Assembly (NCBI RefSeq): GCF_000423545.1
Contig: NZ_KE384030.1
Location: forward strand, 186,001-250,000
Source: Metapseudomonas resinovorans DSM 21078
GTDB taxonomy: Bacteria > Pseudomonadota > Gammaproteobacteria > Pseudomonadales > Pseudomonadaceae
Direction: 5' to 3'
Length of the DNA stretch: 64,000 nucleotides
The stretch's first letter is position 1, and every line of letters starts with the position of its first letter. Position numbers and translations under genes: made by a program. Of the stretch, positions 7,105 to 17,104 are shown one piece after another. The notes under the pieces are model-generated. The model ran no database searches. It saw nothing but the letters and a program-made list of their open reading frames with translations, and was not told the origin of the DNA.

Positions 7105-9882
7105 TCAGCTATGCATCGCATGCCGTTCGCGCATTTCCTTCTCGGCGACCCAGTATTTGATCAGTTCGCGCAGTTGCGAGAGTTCCACCGGCTTGGCCAT
7201 GTGGCCGTCCATGCCGGCCTGACGGGCGCGTTCCTTGTGTTCGCTGAGGATGTGGGCGGTGAGGGCGACTACCGGCGTGCGCGGGCGCTGCTCCAGGTTT
7301 TCCCAGTTCCGCAGCATCTCGGTGGCGGTGAAGCCATCCAGTACCGGCATCTCGCAGTCCATCAGCACCAGGTCGTAGTGCTGGTTCTTCATGGCGCTCA
7401 GGGCTTCCTCGCCGTTGCTGGCGGTATCTGGCTCGAGGTTGAGCTTGCTCAGCATGCCGCGGATGACCTTGGTGGAGATGCTGTTGTCCTCGGCCACCAG
7501 GATGCGGAAGTCATTGGGGACGTGGATCGGTTCGCTGACCTGGGAGCCCGGCAGCGAGATGGAACCGCCGGCCTTGCGTTGGTTCAACTCGTCCGCCAGC
7601 GTGGTCTTCAGCGTGTAGCCGGCCACCGGCTTGGCGAGGATGCGCTTGATGCCGGCGTTGCGCGCGATGATCTTGCTCGGCGCATTGCTGATGCCGGTGA
7701 GCATGATGATCAGGATGTCGTGGTTGAGGCTCGGGTCTTCCTTGATCTTGGCCGCCAGCTGCATGCCGGTCATACCGGGCATGTCCTGGTCCAGCAGGAC
7801 CACGTCGAAGTACTCGCGCAGGTGCGCCTTGGTGCGCAGCAGGGCCAGGGCCTCTTTTCCGGACGGTACGGCACTGACCTGCAGGCCCCAGGCGCTGCAT
7901 TGCTGGACCAGCACCTTGCGGCAGGTGTCGTTGTCGTCCACGACCAGCAGGCGTGCGCCTTCCAGCGGGCTGTCGAGGTCGGCAACGGGGCGCTCCAGGT
8001 GCTGGCTGTCCAGGGGCAGTGTCAGCCAGAGGGTGCTGCCCTGGCCGGCACCGCTCTGGATACCGAATTCGCCCTCCATCAGGCGCGCCAGTTGTCGGGC
8101 GATGACCAGGCCGAGGCGGCCGCCGAGCTTGGACGCCGCGAGGAAGTCGCTGCTTTGCAATTCGGCGTTGAGCAGGGCTTCGCGCTCGCCGGCCTCCAGG
8201 GGCCGGCCGCTGTCCTGCACCGCGATGCGCAGGCGGGGGCGGGCCGAGCTGTTGTCCAGCGCCACCACCAGGAGGATTTCGCCCTCGTCGGTCTGCTTGA
8301 AGGCGTTGTCCAGCAGGCTGAGGAGGATCTGCCGCAGGCGTGTAGGGTCGCCGCTGATCACGCGGGGCACCTGGGGCTGCATGAAGCTGATGAGCTCAAC
8401 GCGCTGCTGTTCGGCCTTGGCACGGAAGATGTCGAGGCAGTCGTCGATCAGGGCGTTGAGGTCGAACTGCACGTCGTCCAGTTCGATCTGGCCGGATTCC
8501 AGCTTGGAAATGTCGAGGATTTCGTTGATCAGGGTGAGCAGTTCGTTGCCGGAACTGTGGATGGTCTGCACGTAGTCGCGCTGCTTGGCCGACAGCGGCG
8601 TCCCCAGGAGTAGCTCGGTCATGCCCAGCACACCGTTCATCGGGGTGCGGATTTCGTGGCTGATCTTGGCGAGGAATTCACCCTTGGCCTTGAGTTCGGC
8701 GGAGCTGGCGGCCAGGGCCCGGCTGGCGCTGAAGGCTTCGTTCTGGAGGCGTCGCTGGCGTTCGCTCAGGGCCATGCTGAGGAACACGCCGCTGACGGTG
8801 GAGATCGCCAGCAGGGTGTAGGCCAGCCAGTCGGATTGCAGGTGCCAGTAGCCGAACAGCGCCGGCAGGGCGCCGAGGATGGCCACGCAGAACACGCCCA
8901 AGGCCAGGCTGAACAGCCGCGCCGGATGGTAGCCCTGGTGCCAGTGGACCAGGGCGTACGCGAACATGCTCAGGCTGGCGATGGCGGCCAGCCCATACAC
9001 CAGTTGGTTGAACTGCAGGTCGGTGACGATCAGCAGCAGGGCGGCGGTGAGGGAGATCAGCACGATCTCGCCCAGCAACAGGAGCGCCAGTGGCGTGTTC
9101 GGGCAGACCTTGTGGAAGAAGCTGACGGTAAAGGCCAGGGCGCAGACCATGGCCATCAGCATCGAGAGGTTGGCAATTTGCGGTTGCGCGCTCTGCCAGT
9201 CACCCAACCAGGGCGAACTGATGCCCAGCAGGCTGACGCTGGTGACGATCAGGCAGCTCTGCGCGGCGGCCAGCCAAAGGCTGACGGCGGCACGGGAGTA
9301 GGCGTAACGCACCAGGTTGTAATAGACCAGCATGCCAAGGCCCCCGAGCATCAGCCCGAAGAGCAGCGGACGGGTATCGTCGGCGGCCATCAGCGCCGAA
9401 GACTGCAGCGTCACCGTGGGGCGCAGGGCGTGTTCCGAAGCCATGCGCAGGTAGAGGTCCAGGGGCTCCTGCTGAACCGGCAGGGGCAGGAGGAAATCCC
9501 GGCTGGGCAGCGGACGCTCGCTGAAGGGTAGGCGACTGCCGGTGCGGGTATGGGCGACCAGCTCATCGCCTTTGAGGACGTAGAGGTCGAGATAGGCCAG
9601 GTAAGGAGCGAAGACCCGCAGCAGCTGTTCATGCTGGCTGGGTGCAAGCCGGTAGTGAAGCCAGAGGGCGCTGCTGCCACCGGGGGTATAAAGCTCGTCG
9701 AGGTCGACCGGAGTGAACTGGGAGAGGGCCTGCTGGGTGCGGACTTCCTGCAGCTGCAGGTTGGCGCTGGGGTCGAGCAGCATGCTCCACTGCCGCCCTT
9801 CCGCCGCCTGGGCAGGCAACAGATGGAGCAGGGCCAGTAGCAGGCTGGCGATCAATCCTGTGGCAATCCTGAGCCGAAGCAC
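7105..9882 (-). CDS. retS: Hybrid sensor kinase RetS
   Basis: Membrane hybrid sensor that in P. aeruginosa restrains GacS and so decides between acute virulence and biofilm growth. 925 residues from a GTG start at 9882, chosen because a signal peptide (LRLRIATGLIASLLLALL) begins there; the open frame upstream has no signal-like start. Order: periplasmic 7TMR-DISM extracellular domain (about 30-165), seven transmembrane helices (185-390), HisKA with SHEIRTPMNG (His near 408), HATPase with LLDNAF and a shortened DSGRP box, receiver 1 (Asp in VLLDQDMPGM, near 697) and receiver 2 (Asp in LVLMDCEMP, near 843). Domain order and the neighbours purD and purH match PA4856. Confidence 0.95.
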   Translation of the reverse strand: MLRLRIATGLIASLLLALLHLLPAQAAEGRQWSMLLDPSANLQLQEVRTQQALSQFTPVDLDELYTPGGSSALWLHYRLAPSQHEQLLRVFAPYLAYLDLYVLKGDELVAHTRTGSRLPFSERPLPSRDFLLPLPVQQEPLDLYLRMASEHALRPTVTLQSSALMAADDTRPLLFGLMLGGLGMLVYYNLVRYAYSRAAVSLWLAAAQSCLIVTSVSLLGISSPWLGDWQSAQPQIANLSMLMAMVCALAFTVSFFHKVCPNTPLALLLLGEIVLISLTAALLLIVTDLQFNQLVYGLAAIASLSMFAYALVHWHQGYHPARLFSLALGVFCVAILGALPALFGYWHLQSDWLAYTLLAISTVSGVFLSMALSERQRRLQNEAFSASRALAASSAELKAKGEFLAKISHEIRTPMNGVLGMTELLLGTPLSAKQRDYVQTIHSSGNELLTLINEILDISKLESGQIELDDVQFDLNALIDDCLDIFRAKAEQQRVELISFMQPQVPRVISGDPTRLRQILLSLLDNAFKQTDEGEILLVVALDNSSARPRLRIAVQDSGRPLEAGEREALLNAELQSSDFLAASKLGGRLGLVIARQLARLMEGEFGIQSGAGQGSTLWLTLPLDSQHLERPVADLDSPLEGARLLVVDDNDTCRKVLVQQCSAWGLQVSAVPSGKEALALLRTKAHLREYFDVVLLDQDMPGMTGMQLAAKIKEDPSLNHDILIIMLTGISNAPSKIIARNAGIKRILAKPVAGYTLKTTLADELNQRKAGGSISLPGSQVSEPIHVPNDFRILVAEDNSISTKVIRGMLSKLNLEPDTASNGEEALSAMKNQHYDLVLMDCEMPVLDGFTATEMLRNWENLEQRPRTPVVALTAHILSEHKERARQAGMDGHMAKPVELSQLRELIKYWVAEKEMRERHAMHS

Positions 9883-9946
9883 GGTCGAGGTCCCTTCGTG
9901 GGTGAGTGGCCGGATTATAGCCAAGCCCCTCTTGTGCGGAATATGA

Positions 9947-9971
9947 CCAAGGCGGCCACTGGCCGCCTTGG
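9947..9971 (-). terminator. Hairpin between purD and retS
   Basis: CCAAGGCGGCCA and its complement form a 12-bp stem around a single base, 20 bp after the purD stop on the minus strand. There is no strong T-run, so termination may be partial. It is the only structure in the 109-bp gap. Confidence 0.6.
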
Positions 9972-9991
9972 TGAGCACTATTTCCGACCTT

Positions 9992-11281
9992 TTACCCGTC
10001 GTTGCGTTCCCGGGCGATGGCGCGGTAGCCGATGTCCTTGCGGTAGAAACACCCGTTCCAGCGGATTTTCTCCGCCAGGCGATAGGCCTGCTGCTGGGCG
10101 TCGGACACGCTGGCGCCGATGGCGGTGGCACAGAGTACGCGACCACCGGCAGTGACGATCTGGCCGTCCTTCAGCGCGGTACCGGCGTGGAACACCTTGC
10201 CGTCCAGGGCGGCGGCATCGTCCAGGCCTTCGATCACGTCACCCTTGGCGTAGTCGCCCGGGTAGCCGCCGGCGGCCAGAACCACGCCCACGGTGGGGCG
10301 CGGGTCCCAGGTGGCTTCGACCTTGTCCAGGGCCTTGGCCAGGGCGGCTTCCACCAGGAGGACCAGGGAAGACTCCAGGCGCACCATGATGGGCTGGGTT
10401 TCCGGGTCGCCGAAGCGGCAGTTGAACTCGATGACCTTGGGCGCACCGCTCTTGTCGATCATCAGGCCGGCGTAGAGGAAGCCGGTGTAGACGTTGCCTT
10501 CCTCGGCCATGCCGCGCACGGTCGGGTAGATGACTTCGTCCATCACGCGCTGGTGCACGTCGGCGGTGACCACCGGAGCGGGGGAGTACGCGCCCATGCC
10601 GCCGGTGTTGGGGCCGGTGTCGCCGTCGCCAACGCGCTTGTGGTCCTGGCTGGTGGCCATGGGCAGCACGTTCTGGCCGTCGACCATGACGATGAAGCTG
10701 GCTTCTTCGCCGTCGAGGAATTCTTCGATCACCACGCGCGAACCGGCGTCACCGAAGGCATTGCCGGCGAGCATGTCGCGCACGGCGTCTTCGGCTTCGG
10801 CCAGGGTCATGGCGACGATCACGCCCTTGCCCGCGGCCAGGCCGTCGGCCTTGATCACGATGGGAGCGCCTTTTTCGCGCAGGTAGGCCAGGGCCGGCTC
10901 CACTTCGGTGAAGTTCTGGTAGTCGGCGGTGGGGATCTTGTGGCGGGCCAGGAAGTCCTTGGTGAAGGCCTTGGAACCTTCCAGTTGGGCGGCGCCGGCA
11001 GTCGGGCCGAAGATGTCCAGGCCACGGCTGCGGAACAGATCGACCACGCCTTTCACCAGCGGCGCTTCCGGGCCGACGATGGTCAGCTGGACGTTCTTGG
11101 CGGCGAAATCGGCCAGTTGTTCCAGGGCCAGCACGTCGATGGCGACGTTCTCGCACTTGGCTTCGGTCGCGGTGCCGGCGTTGCCCGGGGCCACGAAGAC
11201 CTTCGCCACGCGCGGGTCCTGGGCCACTTTCCAGGCCAGGGCGTGTTCACGACCGCCGCTGCCGATGATGAGTACGTTCAT
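9992..11281 (-). CDS. purD: Phosphoribosylamine-glycine ligase PurD
   Basis: Joins phosphoribosylamine and glycine (ATP-dependent) to give GAR, the second step of de novo purine synthesis; cytosolic ATP-grasp enzyme. 429 residues, the standard length. It begins MNVLIIGSGGREHALAWK, the conserved N-terminal loop; ATP-grasp motifs include IVIKADGLAAGKGVIV and the signature VIEFNCRFGDPETQ. GGAG lies before the ATG. It follows purH on the same strand after 196 bp; the gap contains a repeat of the AGCGAAGCG family. Confidence 0.97.
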   Translation of the reverse strand: MNVLIIGSGGREHALAWKVAQDPRVAKVFVAPGNAGTATEAKCENVAIDVLALEQLADFAAKNVQLTIVGPEAPLVKGVVDLFRSRGLDIFGPTAGAAQLEGSKAFTKDFLARHKIPTADYQNFTEVEPALAYLREKGAPIVIKADGLAAGKGVIVAMTLAEAEDAVRDMLAGNAFGDAGSRVVIEEFLDGEEASFIVMVDGQNVLPMATSQDHKRVGDGDTGPNTGGMGAYSPAPVVTADVHQRVMDEVIYPTVRGMAEEGNVYTGFLYAGLMIDKSGAPKVIEFNCRFGDPETQPIMVRLESSLVLLVEAALAKALDKVEATWDPRPTVGVVLAAGGYPGDYAKGDVIEGLDDAAALDGKVFHAGTALKDGQIVTAGGRVLCATAIGASVSDAQQQAYRLAEKIRWNGCFYRKDIGYRAIARERNDG

Positions 11282-11317
11282 TGCGTTCTCCTGATCTGCT
11301 CCGATTGGAGCCGGATC

Positions 11318-11348
11318 GTTGGGTATCGCTTCGCGCCACCCAACCTAC
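11318..11348. repeat. Dispersed intergenic repeat in the purH-purD gap
   Basis: On the minus strand this reads GTAGGTTGGGTGGCGCGAAG and is an inverted relative of the repeat at 4877-4920. Nothing else is recognisable in the gap 11282-11477, so purD may be transcribed from purH or from a promoter here that I cannot define. Confidence 0.6.
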
Positions 11349-11477
11349 GAATGTCGAGGTTGCGATCGAGCTGGTAGATGCAAGGCGCCTGCCCCGTCAC
11401 CAAGCGGAGTTGCCTTCTGGCAATGAGCATTGGGGACGGGGCGGGCAACACAGCAGACGCCTGCTCGAGGGCGACCG

Positions 11478-13085
11478 TTAGTGTCTAAAGTGGCGCATGC
11501 CGGTGAACACCATCGCGATGCCTGCTTCGTCGGCGGCGGCGATGACTTCGTTGTCACGCATGGAGCCACCCGGCTGGATCACCGCGGTGATGCCGGCCTT
11601 GGCTGCGTTGTCGATGCCGTCGCGGAACGGGAAGAAGGCGTCGGACGCCATGACCGCACCTTTCACTTCGAGACCGGCATGCTCGGCCTTGATGGCGGCG
11701 ATGCGGGCGGAGTTGACGCGGCTCATCTGGCCGGCGCCGACGCCGACGGTCTGGCGGTTCTTTGCGTAGACGATGGCGTTGGATTTGACGAACTTGGCCA
11801 CTTTCCAGGCGAAGATCAGGTCGTGGATTTCCTGCTCGCTCGGGGCGCGCTGGGTGACGATCTTCAGGTCTTCCGCCTTGATCATGCCGATGTCGCGGCT
11901 CTGTACCAGCAGGCCGCCGTTGACGCGCTTGAAGTCCCAGCCTGCGGCACGCTCAGCCGGCCATTCACCGCATTCCAGCAGACGCACGTTGGCCTTGGCA
12001 GCGACCACTTCACGAGCGGCGGCGGAGATTTTCGGCGCGATGATGACTTCGACGAACTGGCGCTCGACGATGGCCTTGGCGGTTTCGCCATCCAGCTCGC
12101 GGTTGAAGGCGATGATGCCGCCGAAGGCGGATTCGGTATCGGTGGCGTAGGCCAGGTCGTAGGCCTTGCGAATGCCGCCTTCGTTTTCCGGTACCACGGC
12201 CACGCCGCACGGGTTGGCGTGCTTGACGATGACGCAGGCCGGCTTGACGAAGCTCTTCACGCACTCCAGCGCGGCGTCGGTATCGGCCACGTTGTTGAAG
12301 GAGAGTTCCTTGCCCTGCAGCTGAATGGCGGTGGAGACGCTGGCTTCGCCCTTTTTCGCTTCCACGTAGAACGCCGCGCTCTGGTGCGGGTTCTCGCCGT
12401 AGCGCATTTCCTGGGCCTTGACGAACTGGCTGTTGAAGGTGCGCGGGAAGGCGCCACGGCCTTCGGTGGACAGGGTGTCACGTGCCTGGTCGATGGTGCC
12501 CAGGTAGTTGGCGATCATGCCGTCGTAGGCGGAGGTGTGCTCGAACGCCTTGAGGGCCAGGTCGAAACGCTGGGCGTAGGTCAGGCCGCCGGCTTTCAGG
12601 CCTTCGAGGACGCTGGCGTAGTCGCTGGCGTTGACCACGATGGCGACGTCCTTGTGGTTCTTCGCGGCGCTGCGGACCATGGTCGGGCCGCCGATATCGA
12701 TGTTCTCGATGGCGGTGGGCAGGTCGCAGTCAGGCTTGGCGACGGTGGCCTCGAAGGGGTAGAGGTTGACCGCGACCAGGTCGATCGGCTTGATGCCGTG
12801 TTGTTCCATCACCGCGCCGTCGAGGTCGCGACGGCCGAGGATGCCGCCATGGATCTTCGGGTGCAGGGTCTTCACGCGACCGTCCATCATTTCCGGGAAG
12901 CCGGTGTAGTCAGCGACTTCCACGGCGGCGATGGCGTTGTCCTTGAGCAGCTTGTAGGTGCCGCCGGTGGAGAGGATTTCCACGCCAAGGGCAGCCAGTT
13001 CACGGGCGAATTCGACGATGCCGGTCTTGTCGGAGACGCTGATCAGGGCGCGGCGAACGGGAAGGCGGGTGGTCTGGTCGGTCAT
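11478..13085 (-). CDS. purH: Bifunctional AICAR transformylase/IMP cyclohydrolase PurH
   Basis: Catalyses the last two steps of IMP synthesis: formylation of AICAR and ring closure. 535 residues, a typical length. The N-terminal cyclohydrolase (MGS-like) domain begins after [20 protein letters not shown], with the family sequence [13 protein letters not shown]. The C-terminal transformylase domain contains [29 protein letters not shown] (catalytic Lys-His) and the terminal [16 protein letters not shown]. It is followed by purD, the common proteobacterial order, and preceded by fis on the same strand. Confidence 0.97.
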   Translation of the reverse strand: MTDQTTRLPVRRALISVSDKTGIVEFARELAALGVEILSTGGTYKLLKDNAIAAVEVADYTGFPEMMDGRVKTLHPKIHGGILGRRDLDGAVMEQHGIKPIDLVAVNLYPFEATVAKPDCDLPTAIENIDIGGPTMVRSAAKNHKDVAIVVNASDYASVLEGLKAGGLTYAQRFDLALKAFEHTSAYDGMIANYLGTIDQARDTLSTEGRGAFPRTFNSQFVKAQEMRYGENPHQSAAFYVEAKKGEASVSTAIQLQGKELSFNNVADTDAALECVKSFVKPACVIVKHANPCGVAVVPENEGGIRKAYDLAYATDTESAFGGIIAFNRELDGETAKAIVERQFVEVIIAPKISAAAREVVAAKANVRLLECGEWPAERAAGWDFKRVNGGLLVQSRDIGMIKAEDLKIVTQRAPSEQEIHDLIFAWKVAKFVKSNAIVYAKNRQTVGVGAGQMSRVNSARIAAIKAEHAGLEVKGAVMASDAFFPFRDGIDNAAKAGITAVIQPGGSMRDNEVIAAADEAGIAMVFTGMRHFRH

Positions 13086-13131
13086 TTCGGAACCATTCGA
13101 GTGGGAGAGGATTTAGCGGCTAGGCCTGAAA

Positions 13132-13189
13132 CTGGAAGCCGGAAGCTTGACCGTCGGGGAGCGTCCCGCTTCAAGCTTCCGGCTTCCAG
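13132..13189. repeat. 19-bp perfect inverted repeat in the fis-purH gap
   Basis: CTGGAAGCCGGAAGCTTGA at 13132-13150 pairs exactly with 13171-13189, leaving a 20-base loop. It occupies most of the 114-bp gap between fis and purH. It could act as a terminator or RNA-processing site; no T-run follows on either strand. The type resembles Pseudomonas dispersed palindromes (GAAGCTTGAAGC repeats). Confidence 0.7.
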
Positions 13190-13199
13190 CGCCCGACCT

Positions 13200-13520
13200 T
13201 CAGAGCAGGTCGTATTGCTTGAGCTTCTTTCGCAGCGTGCCCCGATTGAGGCCGAGCATCTCGGAAGCCTTGGTCTGGTTACCCTTGACGTAGTTCATCA
13301 CGGATTCCAGCAACGGCGCTTCCACTTCGGAAAGCACCAGGTTGTACACGTCCGTGACGGCGGCGCCCTCAAGATGGGCAAAATAGTTGTGCAGTGCCTT
13401 TTCGACACTGCCACGCAGGGTCTGGCCCTCTGCGGTGGGCGCCGTCAGGTGCTGTTTAAGGTTAGCGTTGTCGCTCACGGGTGTTGCCCCATCAAAAAAA
13501 TTCTCGGTCATCGTCGTCAT
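13200..13520 (-). CDS. fis: DNA-binding protein Fis
   Basis: Nucleoid-associated factor that bends DNA and regulates rRNA and many other promoters. 106 residues from ATG 13520 ([11 protein letters not shown]). The C-terminus [20 protein letters not shown] is the highly conserved Fis helix-turn-helix. The start overlaps the dusB stop by four bases (ATGA), so translation is coupled, the classic dusB-fis arrangement. An in-frame ATG at 13511 is the alternative start. Longer upstream frames run into dusB and are not credible. Confidence 0.97.
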   Translation of the reverse strand: MTTMTENFFDGATPVSDNANLKQHLTAPTAEGQTLRGSVEKALHNYFAHLEGAAVTDVYNLVLSEVEAPLLESVMNYVKGNQTKASEMLGLNRGTLRKKLKQYDLL

Positions 13521-14512
13521 GCGGCCTTTTCCCCTTCGTTGTGACGCTCGGCGAAGAACTCCCGAACGTTGGCGCACTGCGCGTCCGTGGACTCCAAACG
13601 ATTGAACTTGGCGCGAAACTCCCTGGCGCCCGGCAGGGTTGCCAGATACCAGCCGACATGCTTGCGGGCGATGCGAACGCCCATCTCGTCGCCATAGAAG
13701 GCGTGCAGTGCGGCCAGGTGTTCCAGCAGTATCCGTTCCACCTCGATCAAGCCCGGCGCCGGCAGTAGTTCACCGGTCGCCAGGTAATGCGCGATCTCGC
13801 GGAAGATCCAGGGTCGCCCCTGGGCCGCTCGACCGATCAGCAGGGCATCGGCGCCGGTGGCGTCGAGGACCTGTCTGGCTTTCTGTGGCGAATCGATATC
13901 GCCGTTGGCAAAGACCGGAATCGACACCGCCTGCTTGATCGCTGCGATGGTGTCGTACTCCGCTTCACCGGTGTACAGGTCGGCGCGGGTCCGGCCGTGG
14001 ACGGCCAGGGCCTGGATACCAGCCTGTTCGGCGATTTTCGCCACTGTGATGCCGTTCCTGTTCGATCGGTCCCAGCCGGTCCGGATCTTCAGGGTGACGG
14101 GCACGTCGACGGCCTTGACCACGGCGTTGAGGATGTCGGCCACCAGGGCTTCGTCCTTCATCAGCGCCGAGCCGGCGGCCTTGTTGCAGACCTTCTTCGC
14201 CGGGCAGCCCATGTTGATGTCGATGATCTGCGCACCGAGTTCAACATTGGCCCTTGCCGCTTCTGCCAGCATGTCCGGATCTCCACCGGCTATCTGGACG
14301 GAGCGGGGCTCCGGGTCCCCTTCGTGGAGCAGGCGCAGTCGCGACTTGCGGCTGTTCCACAGGCGCACGTCGCTGGTGACCATTTCCGATACCACCATGC
14401 CGGCGCCGAGGCGGCGGCAAAGCAGACGGAACGGCCGGTCGGTCACACCCGCCATGGGGGCGAGTATCACCTGATTGGGCAAGGCATAAGGGCCAATGCT
14501 AACCGCCGACAT
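13517..14512 (-). CDS. dusB: tRNA-dihydrouridine synthase DusB
   Basis: FMN-dependent enzyme that reduces specific uridines in tRNA to dihydrouridine. 331 residues. It starts [22 protein letters not shown]; the TIM-barrel motifs are [13 protein letters not shown], the catalytic-Cys region [20 protein letters not shown], and GRAAQGRPW in the phosphate-binding part. It forms a two-gene operon with fis through a four-base overlap. The 178 bp upstream (14513-14690) hold no gene. Confidence 0.96.
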   Translation of the reverse strand: MSAVSIGPYALPNQVILAPMAGVTDRPFRLLCRRLGAGMVVSEMVTSDVRLWNSRKSRLRLLHEGDPEPRSVQIAGGDPDMLAEAARANVELGAQIIDINMGCPAKKVCNKAAGSALMKDEALVADILNAVVKAVDVPVTLKIRTGWDRSNRNGITVAKIAEQAGIQALAVHGRTRADLYTGEAEYDTIAAIKQAVSIPVFANGDIDSPQKARQVLDATGADALLIGRAAQGRPWIFREIAHYLATGELLPAPGLIEVERILLEHLAALHAFYGDEMGVRIARKHVGWYLATLPGAREFRAKFNRLESTDAQCANVREFFAERHNEGEKAA

Positions 14513-14690
14513 AGGTCTTCCCTGTTTGGGGCCTGCTCAGATGAGTGCTGGGGGAGTTCGAAAAAGGGTGGGCATGATACCCGCTCTCGATGACTGGATA
14601 AAGGCTGTTTTGAACAAATTCTGAACAGCCCTGCGCTTATTGCCGGGAGTTAGAAATGCCCTGGAGGCGCCGGAATCCGGCGCTTGCGGC

Positions 14691-16040
14691 TTATTCGGGG
14701 GAGTGGAAGCTGAGGCTGTAGTTCACGGCCTTGGTGCCTGGGTCGAGGATGTCCAGGCTGATGTGGATGGGGGTCTGCGGCGGCATCTCTGCCTGCCCGG
14801 CCAGTTCGCCGGAGAGGTATTCGCCGGGCTTGAAGCGGCGGCTGGCCAGCAACTGGCCATTGATGTCGGCGAAACGCAGTTCCAGCAGCGGGAACGGCTG
14901 GGCGAAGGCGGCGCGGTTGTAGAGGATCGCGTCGACCACCAGGGCGCCTGAGAACTCGGGGTGGCTGCGGACCACCAGGTTGCTGCTCTTGATCAGCGCG
15001 ATGTCCACCTTGGAAGGCAACTGGCAGCCGATCTCCGGGCAGATTTGCTGGAACCAGGGGCGGTACTGGTCCTGTCGCGCCAATTCGTCGAAGTGATACC
15101 AGACGTACTGAGTGGCCAGGGCGAAGGCGCCGAACAGGTTCAGCAGGGTCCAGCCGATCCAGCGGCCCCAGGGGCGTCTGGATTCCTGCCAGTCGAGTTG
15201 CAGGGGCTCGTCGCTGAGGTCAAGCAGGCCTTCTTCGCGCAGGCCGGGCTCGTTGCGCTGGGGCTGCTGGCGTGAGGGGGCTGCGGTTTGCGGTTCGTCG
15301 AGGTCATCGTCGACGTCGTTGTCCAGGTCGTCGGGCTCGTCGTCGCGGGCGGAGCCGAGGCTGAAGTCCGGGCCGGGCTCGTCTTCCACCAGGTCCATGG
15401 ACAGGCTGGGCTCGGTGCGCGGGGCCGGTTTGGGTGGCTCCTCCGGGCTGCGACCGACCGGTTCGGCACTGGGCTCGGCACGTCGTTCGAAGTCGGGCTC
15501 CGGCGCTGGCTCCGGTTCGGAGGCGGGTGCCGAGGGGGCCTTGTGCTCTTCGGCTTCCAGCAGGGCTTCGGCCCAGCCTTCATCATGACGGGGTGCTGGT
15601 TGCGCTTCGGCGCGTGCCGGTGCGTTAGGGCCGAGCAAGTCACGGGACAGGCGTTGTTCTTCCTGTTCCAGCTTGGCCAGCTCCTCATCCAGGTCGAGGC
15701 TGTCGAGGTCCAGGTCGTCGTGGATCCACAGGGTTTCGCTGCCGGCCGGTTTGGCTGGCGCCTGCGCTTGCGGTGCAACCGGCTGATTGAGCACGGTGGC
15801 GACACTGGGGACTGCGACCTGGGGCGCCTCTGTCCTGGGCGCAGGGGGCGGGGTTGGTGCCTTGGGTTTACTGGCCGTCGGAGCCGCCTGGCCCTTCGCC
15901 GCCAACAGCTGTTGCGCCGCATTGAACACATGCAGACAGGCTCCGCAGCGCACGGCGCCATGGGCCACGGCCAGTTGGGCGCGGCTGACGCGGAAACTGG
16001 TCTGGCATTGTGGGCATTGGGTGACGAAACTGTCGGTCAT
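14691..16040 (-). CDS. Zinc-ribbon and DUF3426 membrane protein
   Basis: A 449-residue protein of unknown function, the analogue of PA4851. The N-terminus holds an MJ0042-type zinc ribbon, CPQCQTSFRV and CGACLHVF (two CxxC pairs in the first 40 residues). A long acidic and Pro/Ala/Glu-rich low-complexity region follows (about 50-265), then one transmembrane helix (WIGWTLLNLFGAFALATQYV) and a C-terminal DUF3426 domain, probably periplasmic (ICPEIGCQLPSKVDI to AVNYSLSFHSPE). It follows prmA by 58 bp on the same strand, so co-transcription is likely. The role is unknown; an envelope link is inferred from topology. Confidence 0.85.
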   Translation of the reverse strand: MTDSFVTQCPQCQTSFRVSRAQLAVAHGAVRCGACLHVFNAAQQLLAAKGQAAPTASKPKAPTPPPAPRTEAPQVAVPSVATVLNQPVAPQAQAPAKPAGSETLWIHDDLDLDSLDLDEELAKLEQEEQRLSRDLLGPNAPARAEAQPAPRHDEGWAEALLEAEEHKAPSAPASEPEPAPEPDFERRAEPSAEPVGRSPEEPPKPAPRTEPSLSMDLVEDEPGPDFSLGSARDDEPDDLDNDVDDDLDEPQTAAPSRQQPQRNEPGLREEGLLDLSDEPLQLDWQESRRPWGRWIGWTLLNLFGAFALATQYVWYHFDELARQDQYRPWFQQICPEIGCQLPSKVDIALIKSSNLVVRSHPEFSGALVVDAILYNRAAFAQPFPLLELRFADINGQLLASRRFKPGEYLSGELAGQAEMPPQTPIHISLDILDPGTKAVNYSLSFHSPE

Positions 16041-16098
16041 GCGGCGATCCGGTCGAAACTAAAGGCTATTTTACTCGATCCATTGGGTTTCCAGCGCT

Positions 16099-16977
16099 TC
16101 AGCGGCGCACGCCACTGATGCGTACCCAGCCGTCCTTCTCTGCCGTGGGGTCGAGATCGAATGCGTCGGCGTAGGCGGCGCGTACTTCCTCGGCCTGCTC
16201 GGCGAGGATGCCGGACAGGGCCAGGCGTCCGCGCGGTGCCACCAGGCTGGTGATCTGCGGCGCCAGGGACACCAGCGGGCCGGCGAGGATGTTGGCCACC
16301 ACTACTTCGGCGGGCTTGGCCGGCAGGTCGGCAGGCAGGTAGACCGGGAAGCGCGCCGGGTCGATGCCGTTGCGCGAGGCGTTGTCGCGAGAGGCTTCCA
16401 GGGCCTGGGGGTCGATGTCGGTGCCCACGGCCTGGCGCGCGCCCAGCAGCAAAGCTGCGATGGCGAGGATGCCCGAACCGCAGCCGAAATCCAGCACTTC
16501 GCAACCGTCGAGCTTCTGGTCGTCCAGCCATTCCAGGCACAGGGCGGTGGTCGGGTGGGTGCCGGTGCCGAAGGCCAGGCCAGGGTCCAGTAGCAGGTTC
16601 ACCGCGCCCGGTTCGGGCGCTTCATGCCAGCTCGGTACGATCCACAGGCGGCGGCCGAAGCGCATGGGCTGGAAGTTGTCCATCCAGCTGCGTTCCCAAT
16701 CCTGGTCCTCGATGCGCTCTATCAGGTGCTCCGGCAGCGTGCCACCGGTCAGCAGCTCAAGGTGCGCCACCAGACTGGCTTCGTCGGTGTCGGCCTCGAA
16801 CAGGGCCAGCAGGTGGGTGTGGGTCCAGAGCGGGGTGGTGCCCAGGTCCGGCTCGAAAATCGGCTGGTCCTCGGCATCCATGAAGGTCACTGAGACCGCT
16901 CCCACTTCCAGCAGGGCGTCTTCGTAGGTTTCCGCCTGTTCCGGGGTGATGGCGAGACGAACTTGTAACCAGGGCAT
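16099..16977 (-). CDS. prmA: Ribosomal protein L11 methyltransferase PrmA
   Basis: SAM-dependent trimethylation of ribosomal protein L11. 292 residues; start at 16977 ([16 protein letters not shown]), the conserved PrmA N-terminus. The substrate-binding N-terminal domain includes [18 protein letters not shown]; the methyltransferase domain has the motif [13 protein letters not shown], then motif [21 protein letters not shown] and the post-motif ANILAGPL. A longer open frame upstream to 17283 runs across the accC terminator and is not coding. Confidence 0.96.
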   Translation of the reverse strand: MPWLQVRLAITPEQAETYEDALLEVGAVSVTFMDAEDQPIFEPDLGTTPLWTHTHLLALFEADTDEASLVAHLELLTGGTLPEHLIERIEDQDWERSWMDNFQPMRFGRRLWIVPSWHEAPEPGAVNLLLDPGLAFGTGTHPTTALCLEWLDDQKLDGCEVLDFGCGSGILAIAALLLGARQAVGTDIDPQALEASRDNASRNGIDPARFPVYLPADLPAKPAEVVVANILAGPLVSLAPQITSLVAPRGRLALSGILAEQAEEVRAAYADAFDLDPTAEKDGWVRISGVRR

Positions 16978-17045
16978 GGCGGGACCTCTTGAATATTCAG
17001 CGTGCACACGCGGCAGGCGCGCAAGCTTACTTGAGCACAGGCCGG

Positions 17046-17081
17046 AAAAACACAAGGGCCGCCAGTTGGCAGCCCTTGTGT
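17046..17081 (-). terminator. Rho-independent terminator after accC
   Basis: On the minus strand ACACAAGGGC and GCCCTTGTGT (17081-17072 and 17059-17050) form a stem, extended inward by further G-C pairs and followed directly by five T. It lies 24 bp after the accC stop and ends the accB-accC transcript before prmA. Confidence 0.9.
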
Positions 17082-17104
17082 CGTGGATCAGGCACCGACG
17101 GTGA